This document shows positions 43,412 through 51,700 of a DNA stretch of 51,710 bases, in pieces. The position numbers and the translations under genes are program-made. A model generated the notes under the pieces. It was not told the DNA's origin. It saw only the letters and a program-made list of their open reading frames with translations, and searched no databases. The stretch is from Bacteroidia bacterium. Its GTDB lineage: Bacteria > Bacteroidota > Bacteroidia > B-17B0 > Aurantibacillaceae. Numbering within the stretch: position 1 is the first letter of the stretch; each line of letters opens with the position of its first letter. The stretch spans positions 1 to 51,710 of the forward strand of contig JAOAHO010000005.1 in assembly GCA_026415195.1 (NCBI GenBank). The letters run 5' to 3'.

Positions 43412-43444
43412 ACTAAGGAAACTTTTTTAGTATAATCAGTTTCC
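43412..43444. promoter_or_regulatory. Candidate TetR operator: nested inverted repeats
   Basis: GGAAACT (43417-43423) and AGTTTCC (43438-43444) are perfect 7-base inverted arms 14 bases apart. A second short inverted pair, ACTAA (43412-43416) and TTAGT (43427-43431), overlaps them. The site lies 16-48 bases before the tetR ATG, where binding would block the pump operon and possibly the divergent gene at 43549. AT-rich DNA makes short palindromes common, so confidence is modest. Confidence 0.35.
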
Positions 43445-43548
43445 AATCTTAAAAATTATAAAAATTACAATTCCGGCAGAAATATGTTGGGGGGGTAGTA
43501 TTTGATAAACTTTATTTTTTTGCAACAAATCCCTAAACTTGCATTATC

Positions 43549-44355
43549 GTGCATCCGGAGGAAAAGAAAAAATCAAAATGGAAATGGCCTTTTCGGCTGG
43601 TGTTGTTGAATGATATCAGTTTGGGTGAGGTTTTTTCCATTCGTTTTACCCCTCTTAATTTTTTGTTGCTGTTGGCCGGTATTACCATTTTTATGAGTAC
43701 TTTATTGACAAGCGTGATTGCCTTTACACCCCTGCGTGAGCTTATCCCCGGATATGGAACGGAAGAAGAGCATTTACAAATCAGGCAATTGACGATAAAA
43801 ACCGACTCTCTTCAAAACATTCTGTCGTATAATGATTCAATACTTTCCATGATGAAAAAGGTGTTAACCGGAAATGTTTTCCCTGAAAAACAAAACAAGC
43901 CGATTAAGGGAAACGTGCAAAGCATTGAAAAATCTCCGCCCGGTATTCCGCTTTCGGAAAAATTTTATAGCGAGATGGAAAAAGTGAAGATGGCCAATAG
44001 GGGCAGCAATACTAATGTGTGGAACTATGAATTGATGTTGTTTCCGGCGGCAGATGAAAAGGTAAAATTTTACACAGATTCGGCCAAACGCCTTTGCCTG
44101 AATTCCGATGATGAAATTCATTTAATTAGTCCCATGGATGGTAGGGCAGTTTACGGTTCATCGAAATATGCAAAGGACATATTGTGCATATTCGGTAGTG
44201 ATGGAAGAATAATTATCATGGAGGGAATCTCCGATATTTCCATATCGGATGGGGCATTGGTAAAAAAAGGAGAGTATTTGGGGTTGGCAGTAAAAAAAGC
44301 ATTTGTAAGGTTTTATTACAAAGGGAAACAAATTCCTCCGGATGAATTGTTTTAG
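43549..44355 (+). CDS. Membrane protein with degenerate LytM/M23-like domain
   Basis: 268 residues starting at GTG; no alternative ATG gives a complete protein. A basic cytoplasmic N-terminus is followed by one transmembrane helix (about 37-59), a helical stalk and a C-terminal LytM-like fold (about 191-268): HLISPMDGRAVYGSS, DILCIFGSDGRIIIMEGI and GALVKKGEYLGLAV. The zinc ligands of active M23 peptidases (HxxxD and HxH) are missing, so it is probably non-catalytic. Such pseudo-LytM proteins, like EnvC or NlpD, regulate amidases or bind cell-wall scaffolds. It is divergent from tetR and overlaps the next gene by 14 bases. Confidence 0.8.
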   Translation: MHPEEKKKSKWKWPFRLVLLNDISLGEVFSIRFTPLNFLLLLAGITIFMSTLLTSVIAFTPLRELIPGYGTEEEHLQIRQLTIKTDSLQNILSYNDSILSMMKKVLTGNVFPEKQNKPIKGNVQSIEKSPPGIPLSEKFYSEMEKVKMANRGSNTNVWNYELMLFPAADEKVKFYTDSAKRLCLNSDDEIHLISPMDGRAVYGSSKYAKDILCIFGSDGRIIIMEGISDISISDGALVKKGEYLGLAVKKAFVRFYYKGKQIPPDELF

Positions 44356-45475
44356 TGATAGAAAAAAAGAGATATTTTTTAAAAGAATTTTTTTGATTAA
44401 AGGGATTTTGATTCTTTCATGTTTTAATATTATGGCCTTTGACAGTTTAAAAAAGAAAACTATTCATGTGAAGGCGGGATTTGCAACGGGCATTATTGCC
44501 CAGCACAGGGCAGTTTTAAATCAGTTGATTAAAGGATATCCCAAAGCCATGGAGGTGAATGTGCTGAAAGATACCGATGGAAGCCGTTACTGGCATTATG
44601 AAAACAATTATCCGAAGATTGGTATTCATTTTTCCGCAACGGATTATGCCAATATAAATAATTTAGGTTGGGCTTTGGCGTTGGCTCCGTTTGCCGAAAT
44701 ACCGTTAAGAGAAAGAAAGTCGTCATTGCATATGAGAATTTGCTGGGGGGCGGCATGGCTCACCAAAAAATTTGATATTCACCGGAATCAGAAAAACATT
44801 GCAATAGGCAGCCATTTAAACCACTACATCCAGTTTAGATGGTTCTGGAAAATTCCCGTTTCAAATAAGGTGATTTTTGAGCCCGGTTTTATGGCCATGC
44901 ACGTGAGTAATGCGCGTTTTCAATCTCCGAATCTGGGGTTAAATATTTTGAGCTTACAATCGGTTCTTCACTTCGGGACCAATGAACATTTGCCTAAAAC
45001 CATTCCCCTTGTTCCGGAATTTTTCAGAAAAGAATTTTTCTTGGTGCAAACTGTAGGTATAAACGATTACGAAGTTTATGGAAAAAAATTATTTTCGTTT
45101 GGTACACAATTACAATATCACTTTTTAAATAAACCCAAGCATCGCTGGATGGCAGGAACGGATTTTTATTATGACCAGAATTACCTGACGAATGTAGAGT
45201 ATTATGCTAAGGTTCCTGACAATACATTGAAAAAGTTCCGCTTTGGGCCGAAGATAGGATATGCTTATAATTTGGGCCGCATTTCTTTCCCGATAGAAAT
45301 GGGATATTATCTTTATCAAATTACAAATCCCGACGGGAATTTTTTTCATCGGATCGGAATGCGTTACTACTTTTCAAACGGTATCATCATTAATGCCACT
45401 TTAAGGTCACACTTTGCCGTGGCCTATTGCTTTGAATTGGGAGCAGGATATGTCATTAAATATTCCAAAAAATGA
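44342..45475 (+). CDS. PagL-like lipid A deacylase / acyloxyacyl hydrolase family protein
   Basis: 377 residues, predicted outer-membrane beta-barrel with an N-terminal signal (IFLIKGILILSCFNIMA). The PagL-type active-site segment is visible as MHVSNARFQSPNLGLN with His187 and Ser189, equivalent to the H-x-S-N motif of lipid A 3-O-deacylases. The downstream strands alternate aromatic residues (HRIGMRYYFSNGIIIN). PagL itself is only about 150 residues; longer forms with this motif are frequent in Bacteroidota. Lipid A as substrate is inferred. The gene overlaps both its neighbours (14 and 4 bases). Confidence 0.8.
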   Translation: MNCFSDRKKEIFFKRIFLIKGILILSCFNIMAFDSLKKKTIHVKAGFATGIIAQHRAVLNQLIKGYPKAMEVNVLKDTDGSRYWHYENNYPKIGIHFSATDYANINNLGWALALAPFAEIPLRERKSSLHMRICWGAAWLTKKFDIHRNQKNIAIGSHLNHYIQFRWFWKIPVSNKVIFEPGFMAMHVSNARFQSPNLGLNILSLQSVLHFGTNEHLPKTIPLVPEFFRKEFFLVQTVGINDYEVYGKKLFSFGTQLQYHFLNKPKHRWMAGTDFYYDQNYLTNVEYYAKVPDNTLKKFRFGPKIGYAYNLGRISFPIEMGYYLYQITNPDGNFFHRIGMRYYFSNGIIINATLRSHFAVAYCFELGAGYVIKYSKK

Positions 45476-46206
45476 GAGGAATATTCGTATTCATTGTTTT
45501 GAGTTTCTTTTTGGGTGAATGCAATAAGCCCAACGCTCCCGATTGTTTTAAGCAAGCAGGGAAGTTTTCGGTTCGAAAGGTTGATATAAATGGCCCCGTT
45601 AGGGAAGTGGTGCTGCAATCCCCGGTTTTTTTACATATTCGCCATGGATCCAAGGAGCATATTGAAATTAAAGGCCCCGAAAATCTTTTGGAAAAAATAG
45701 AATTTAAGCATATCCATAAAGCCCTATATATTAAAAATCACAATTCCTGCAATTTTGTGAGGGGATACCGGCATGAAATACATGTTTACTTATATGTACC
45801 CGATTTGGAATATGTTAGGAACAACGCCGTAGGGGCGATCGATATTCAAGCAGATGTGAAAACCGACAGTTTGCGCGTGGAATCGGAGGGAGGCGATATT
45901 CAAGTGCACTGTTCAATGATTAAGTTTTCGGCATCCTCACATGGGAACGGAAATATATATTTTACGGGAAGCACCCAGCAGGCATTTGTGTATTTGTTCG
46001 GCACGAATTTTTTTTACGGTATGGGGGGAAGCGTTCAATCCTATGCTTATGTGGAACAGATTTCCGTGGGGGATGCCTATATTCATTTTTCAGGGAATGC
46101 CTTGTTTCACTATAAAATCCATAAAAGAGGGAATATTTATTATAGCGGAAATAGTGTTACATCGGAAGGCGTCATTTATGGCAAGGGAGGAATAAAAAAA
46201 ATTTAA
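45472..46206 (+). CDS. GIN-domain (DUF2807-like) exported protein
   Basis: 244 residues. A signal ends near Cys17 (SFFLGECNK), possibly a lipoprotein, although Glu before the Cys is unusual. The body is the head GIN/DUF2807 beta-helix type: PVREVVLQSPVFLHIRHGS, EIHVYLYVPDLEYVRNNAVG and the regular GNGNIYFTGSTQQAFVYL and NIYYSGNSVTSEG turns. The family is annotated as putative autotransporter adhesin heads, without proven function. ATG overlaps the PagL-like stop by four bases, so the pair is translationally coupled and both act at the cell surface. Confidence 0.83.
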   Translation: MRGIFVFIVLSFFLGECNKPNAPDCFKQAGKFSVRKVDINGPVREVVLQSPVFLHIRHGSKEHIEIKGPENLLEKIEFKHIHKALYIKNHNSCNFVRGYRHEIHVYLYVPDLEYVRNNAVGAIDIQADVKTDSLRVESEGGDIQVHCSMIKFSASSHGNGNIYFTGSTQQAFVYLFGTNFFYGMGGSVQSYAYVEQISVGDAYIHFSGNALFHYKIHKRGNIYYSGNSVTSEGVIYGKGGIKKI

Positions 46207-46217
46207 TTTAATTTTTA

Positions 46218-46225
46218 TATTTTTG
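46218..46225 (+). promoter_or_regulatory. Candidate -7 element for the T9SS-A protein gene
   Basis: TATTTTTG is an exact TAnnTTTG match, 14 bases before the ATG at 46240, in an AT-rich gap after the GIN gene. No TTG at -33 spacing. Confidence 0.35.
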
Positions 46226-46239
46226 TATAAAAATATCCT

Positions 46240-47934
46240 ATGAAAACAAAAACAATTACACTCTTATTTTTTTTCATTTTTAGTTTGGGCCATTCCCAAC
46301 TAACATTCATCAAAGCTCCTAACTTTAACGGATCCACTACTCAACTTCGCGCACCAAATGGTACGATTGGCCACACCATACTTAGGGGGTGTTTTTTAAT
46401 TACGGCTTCAGAGCTTTCTTCCGCCACCAATCAAACATTCCAAACCTTTGGTTTTAACCTTACAGCCCAGGGAGCATCGGTGGCTTGCCCTGGAACCATT
46501 ACGATATATTTCCAGAACACCTCGGATGCCACTTATCTGAAAGGTACGAACTGGACAAATGTTCTGACAGGAATGACCAATGTTTATAATGGTTCCATGA
46601 CCGTTCCCGCCGGAACTGGAAGTACCGTGGTAACCTTAACGCTCAATACGCCTTTTGCCTATAGCGGAACCGGGCTTTATGTGGCTTATGAATGGCTTAG
46701 CAACGGGCCATTCGAAACATCCACGGTTGTGGCTACGTATGAAGCCAATAATACTTTAAATCCCGGTGGAGCCACAGGATCATCTTCCGTAAGCGGAAAT
46801 CCCCCGGCATCTCTTGCCAATACTGCTTTCAGGCCGGCGTTTAATTTTGGTTTCGTGAATAACTTAACCAATGAAGCAGGCGTTGAAGGCATCATTGCTC
46901 CGGGAAAAATTTCAACCATGCAGAATACCCCCTATACTTTTTCAGCCGTAATTAAAAACAATGCCGGTGTGGCCATGAACAACATTACGCCTACACTCCA
47001 AATAACCGGCCCAACGAATTTTTCAGCTACAGCCAATATCACTATTCTTATGCCGGGAGCATCCCATACAGTAGGATTCCCGGCATTCAATCCCAACACC
47101 CTTGCCACCGGAATTCACACTGTTCAGGTGTTGCTTGCACCCGACCAAAATACATTAAATAACCTTGCCACTGTACTTAATTCCGTTACATGTAATGAAA
47201 TATCTAATAATCCGATTGTGGGCAGCTATACCAGTTCAATTGGAGGCGGAACGAATGCAATAATTCTCTCTACTAAACTACGAACCACTGCTTCCGCTTC
47301 ACTTACTGCTTTAAGAATTGCCATTTCCACCAATACGGCATCAGGCGGCAATCAGGTATATGGGGTATTGATGAATAATACCGGTTCCATTATTGCCACC
47401 AGCAACTCCGTGTTTATCAATCCGTCCATGTATGGAACATTCCAAACTTTCTCCTTTACCCCGGCACAAATTATAAATCCCAATACCGATTATTTTATTG
47501 GAATGGCCCAAACACAGAATACCACAACCCCCTATTATCCATATGCCGCTCAGCCTTCTCCATTTAATCCCATGCAATATTATACTTCACCCATCTCCGG
47601 CGGAACCTTGAACCCTTTATTATCTAATTTTGGTTATTTTGGAATAGAAGCAGTATTCAGCGGAACGTGTTTAGTTGGAAATATTGATAAAGCGGAAAAT
47701 CTTTCATCTTTGGAAGTATTTCCAAATCCGGCAAAAGATTATATAATTATTAAGAATCTTCAGGAACCCGTTCGCTATGGGATATCCGATATCAACGGAA
47801 AAGTTATTTCCTCAGGATCTTTAACACCTGAAGAAAATAAAATTACTTTGGCATCTTTGCCCAAGGGATTTTACATGCTGAATATGGTGATGCCGGACGG
47901 AAAAAAATCTGCACATAAAATAATTAAAGAATAA
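46240..47934 (+). CDS. T9SS type A sorting-domain protein, large secreted beta-rich protein
   Basis: 564 residues with a signal peptide (MKTKTITLLFFFIFSLGHSQ). The N-terminal region of about 200 residues has a choice-of-anchor-like beta-sandwich pattern (TITIYFQNTSDATYLKGTNW, GTGLYVAYEWLSNG). It is followed by a CARDB/Ig-like segment (ISTMQNTPYTFSAVIKNNAG) and a second sandwich (VGSYTSSIGGGTNAI). The last 75 or so residues are a textbook type A sorting domain: LEVFPNPAKDYIIIKN, YGISDINGKVIS and LPKGFYMLNMV. It is exported by T9SS and processed at the surface; its binding partner is unknown. A strong hairpin terminator follows the stop. Confidence 0.87.
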   Translation: MKTKTITLLFFFIFSLGHSQLTFIKAPNFNGSTTQLRAPNGTIGHTILRGCFLITASELSSATNQTFQTFGFNLTAQGASVACPGTITIYFQNTSDATYLKGTNWTNVLTGMTNVYNGSMTVPAGTGSTVVTLTLNTPFAYSGTGLYVAYEWLSNGPFETSTVVATYEANNTLNPGGATGSSSVSGNPPASLANTAFRPAFNFGFVNNLTNEAGVEGIIAPGKISTMQNTPYTFSAVIKNNAGVAMNNITPTLQITGPTNFSATANITILMPGASHTVGFPAFNPNTLATGIHTVQVLLAPDQNTLNNLATVLNSVTCNEISNNPIVGSYTSSIGGGTNAIILSTKLRTTASASLTALRIAISTNTASGGNQVYGVLMNNTGSIIATSNSVFINPSMYGTFQTFSFTPAQIINPNTDYFIGMAQTQNTTTPYYPYAAQPSPFNPMQYYTSPISGGTLNPLLSNFGYFGIEAVFSGTCLVGNIDKAENLSSLEVFPNPAKDYIIIKNLQEPVRYGISDINGKVISSGSLTPEENKITLASLPKGFYMLNMVMPDGKKSAHKIIKE

Positions 47935-47949
47935 TAAAAGTTAAATAAT

Positions 47950-47975
47950 AAAAGCCGGGTGAATGCCCGGCTTTT
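47950..47975. terminator. Bidirectional rho-independent terminator
   Basis: AAAAGCCGGG (47950-47959) pairs perfectly with CCCGGCTTTT (47966-47975) around a 6-base loop, followed by more T residues on the + strand; the A run gives a U tract for the minus strand as well. It lies between the converging T9SS-A and peroxiredoxin genes and probably ends both transcripts. It is the clearest terminator hairpin I found in the window. Confidence 0.92.
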
Positions 47976-47996
47976 TTATTTTTTCAGATCACAATT

Positions 47997-48629
47997 TTAA
48001 TGTGTACTAAGGTATTTAGCAACACCATCGTGGGTGGCTTTCATGCCGTCTTTTCCTTTAGTCCAGTTGGCCGGGCATACTTCTCCGTTGGTTTCAAAGA
48101 ATTGTAAAGCATCCACAATCCTCAGGGCCTCATCCACATTTCTGCCCAGGGGCAAATCGTTGATTAATTCATGGCGGACAATACCTTCTTTGTCAATCAG
48201 AAATAAACCACGGAATGCAATCATGGGTCCGTTGGCAATCAGGTTTCCGTTTTCATCTACATCATAATCTCCAAACAGAGTACCATAATTGTATGAGATG
48301 GTTTTGGTGGTATCGGCTACGATCGGATACGTTACTCCCTTGATACCGCCTTTGGCCTTATCCATTTGTAACCATCCCCAGTGGCTTTCCTCGGTATCGG
48401 TGGAACAAGCCACCACGGCAGTGTTGCGGGCTTCAAAATCCTTCAGTTTTTCCTGAAATGCATGCAGTTCAGTGGGGCAAACAAAAGTGAAATCCTTTGG
48501 ATAAAAAAAGAAAATCACATACTTTTTGCCCAAGTATTGATCCAAACTGAAATCTTTTACAATTTCACCGCCGTTCACAACGGCTCCTGCCTTAAATGAA
48601 GGCGCTTTTTTACCTACTAGTGTTCCCAT
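47997..48629 (-). CDS. Typical 2-Cys peroxiredoxin (AhpC/Prx1 type)
   Basis: Reduces peroxides in the cytoplasm using a thiol reductant. 210 residues. The peroxidatic Cys51 is in PKDFTFVCPTELHAF, and the resolving Cys185 is in NGEVCPANWTKGKDG, so the enzyme should be an obligate dimer of the typical 2-Cys class. The GGIKGVTYPIVADTTK and GLFLIDKEGIVRHELIND segments are standard. No ahpF or thioredoxin reductase gene adjoins it. It has its own good promoter match and a shared terminator, so it is a single-gene unit. A fur-family gene lies 27 kb away; a PerR link is only a possibility. Confidence 0.95.
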   Translation of the reverse strand: MGTLVGKKAPSFKAGAVVNGGEIVKDFSLDQYLGKKYVIFFFYPKDFTFVCPTELHAFQEKLKDFEARNTAVVACSTDTEESHWGWLQMDKAKGGIKGVTYPIVADTTKTISYNYGTLFGDYDVDENGNLIANGPMIAFRGLFLIDKEGIVRHELINDLPLGRNVDEALRIVDALQFFETNGEVCPANWTKGKDGMKATHDGVAKYLSTH

Positions 48630-48646
48630 ATGATATTTTTTACTTA

Positions 48647-48674
48647 CAAATTTACTACACTAACAATTCCCAAA
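48647..48674 (-). promoter_or_regulatory. Candidate Bacteroidota promoter for the peroxiredoxin gene
   Basis: On the minus strand TTTG (48674-48671) is followed after 16 bases by TAAATTTG (48654-48647), an exact -7 match with a near-ideal spacing, and 17 bases later comes the ATG. This is among the better promoter matches in the window. Confidence 0.5.
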
Positions 48675-48704
48675 ACATGAATGTTCGGGAATTTTGATGA
48701 TTTG

Positions 48705-51700
48705 TTAATATTCCAGGCGGAAGAATCCTTTAAAAACTCTGTTATCGGCATCGTTAAGTTTTAAAATGTAGAAATAAACCCCAACGGGCAATCTTCCGGT
48801 ACCTGTTTTAAATTGGGCATTCGGGCGGCCGTCCCAATCATTATTGTAACCTTTAACCGAATACACCAGATTGCCCCAGCGGTTATAAATTTCCAATTCA
48901 TTGTTCGGATAAAATTCCAATCCCTTAATTTCAAAAATGTCGTTTTTGCCGTCGTCGTTGGGGGTAACAAGTTCAGGGATTATCCCTAATTCATAACGGA
49001 CCTGAATTTCTATGGTTTTTTGCAATACGCAATTGGCTTCCGACGTCGTTACGGTGGCAATATAGGTGCCGGGCTGTAAATAAGTGTTTTGGGGTGTTTG
49101 GCCATTGGCTGTGTTACCGTCGCCAAACCACCAACTGATACTTGAACCGCTGCTTATGGTACTGCTGAACGACACCTGAAGCGGGGCAGCACCAATGGTG
49201 GGTTGAGCTGAAGTTAAAAGCAGCATTTGATAGAACTGGGCAACCACAGGGAAAACGGAAGAAGAACACCCTGCATTATTTGCCTGAACGTAATAAGTAT
49301 AAGTCCCATTAGCGTTCAGAGTAGGCTGGAATGAGTTAGAGTTAGATGCCAATAATTGATTCAATCCGGGATCTGCAAACCAATTTACTGAAGATACAGG
49401 GCTGAAGCTTGCAGTAAGTATCAGGTTACGGCCGATGCACGTGGTGTCGCCCTTAATATTGGAAAGCGTTGGAGTGGAGATCACCGGAAGCGATAGGGTT
49501 TGTTGGCCTATGCAACCGTTAATATCTTGACCGGTAACGGTAAAGGTTCCCGACTGAGAATTTTGAATTTGATTAAATACAACGGTGGTTAGAGTGGATT
49601 GAAATCCTGATGGCCCCGTCCAGGTGTAATTTATGGCTCCCGAGGCCGACATGCTGACAGGCTGTCCGCTGCAAACCGTCTGTGTGCTCACTTGAAGATT
49701 AAGCGAGGGAACAGGATAAGACATAACGTTTATGGTATTTTGATTTATACATCCCTGATTGCTTAGGACTTGCAAGGTATATATACCGATATTGTTATTC
49801 TGGAAAGGGCTTACGTTCAAGGTTTGTTGGTTAGAGGAGATGTTTCCCGGGCCGCTCCAAGTATAGGATACGGATGAAGGATTGGAATTTCCTGTCAAGG
49901 TGAGTTGCCCGCCAATACAAACACTGGGTTGTGAGTTGGTAATGGTTACTGATGGCAAAGCGAAAACGGTAAGTTGAACAGTTTGGGCGCCCTGACAATT
50001 AAATGCATTGGTAGCAGTTAAGGTATAAATACCAGAATTAGTCATGCTCACAGGAGCCAGGGTGGGGTTTTGGAGTGTGGACAAATATCCGTTAGGGCCC
50101 TGCCAAATGTAGGAATTGCCCCCGGCAGATTGCAACACCAAATTACTTCCCTCACATACCGTGCCTGCACCTGCACTCACTACAGGAGTCGGCTGGGGGT
50201 TGACGGTGATTTGAAGTGTGGCGGTGTTGGTGCATCCGGCAGAATTTGACACCACAACCTGATATAAACCAGATGAAGATGGCGATGCATTATTGATAAC
50301 CGGATTTTGCTGGTTGCTGGAAAATCCTCCGGGCCCCGACCAGGTGTAAGATGATGCCGAGGTTACAAAGAGCTGTATGGTTTGAGGTTGGCAATAGACA
50401 CTTTGGGATGATGATGCAGCGGGGTTTGGCAATGGATGGACAATAACCGTAACCTGTCCGGCGGGACCGCTGCAACCCGCTGAAGTGGTAAACACGGAAT
50501 ATACACCGCTATTGCCCGTACCGGCATTCGGAATGGAAGGATTTTGTAAGTTAGAATTAAATCCTCCGGGCCCCGACCAATTGTAGGTTAATCCGCTGCC
50601 GGAACCGGCGGCACTCAACAAAATGGTTTGGCCTGCACAAAGCTGATTGGCATTTACGGATACCGTAGGAGCAGGAGGGGCATTGGGGTTTACTATGTTA
50701 AAGGGCCCGAATTGTGAAATGCAACCATTGTTGTCTTTAACAAATAAGTTGTAAGTTCCGGCAGGTTGATTAACCAAATTTGGAGAGTTTGATACGGTCT
50801 GGCTTAAAGTATTGGTCCAGGTATAAGTGAAAGGACTGCTTCCGCTAATTGAAATGTTGGTAATGGATCCAGTTGAGGAACTGCAATTACTTGGAAAAAT
50901 ACTTGGTGTGGAGGATAATTGGGGAGGTTGAAATACCTGTAAATTTGCAACCGTCGTATTATTGCAACCATTGGTGCCGGTTCCCACAAGGGTATAACTC
51001 GTATTGGCTGTCGGGCTTACAATTTGAATATTACCCGTTACCAAATTGTTCCAGGTGTAGCTTAAGGCACCACCTGCCAGTAAAGTGAAGTTTTGCCCTG
51101 AACAAAGAGTGCCTGAAGTTACGGTTACATTAGGCAAAGGCCGTACCTGAACGGTACTGACGGCGATTGATTTACATCCGTTGCTTCCGGTGCCTTCCAC
51201 GGTATATTGGGTGGTGGAGGCAGGAGAGACATTGATGCTTTGGGAAGTTTGGTTTGTGTTCCAGGAATAGGATACTGCTCCGTTTGCCGTTAGGTTTGCC
51301 GACTGCCCCTGGCAAATGGTGGCTGAATTTACCGTGACAGTTGGGTTGTTTAATGTATTGATTTGCAAGGTACGTGAATGTGTACACGATAAAGTATTAC
51401 TTCCTGTAACGGTATAAACCATTGAGGTTGTAGGGGAAATAACGATTGAAGGTCCAGTAAGATTTCCGGGTTGCCAGGTATATGAAATACCACCGCTTGC
51501 ATTAAGGGTGGCGGAATTTCCCAGACAGATGTTGGTTGCGGAAGCAGAAACATTAATGGTTGGTGTGGGATGAACGGTAACGACTTTAGTGGCCGATGCA
51601 GTACAACCTTGTGTACTGCCAACAACAGTATATACTGCGTTAGATGGTGGAGACACCACAATAGAAGGACCGGTATGCCCTGTACTCCAGGTATAGTTAT

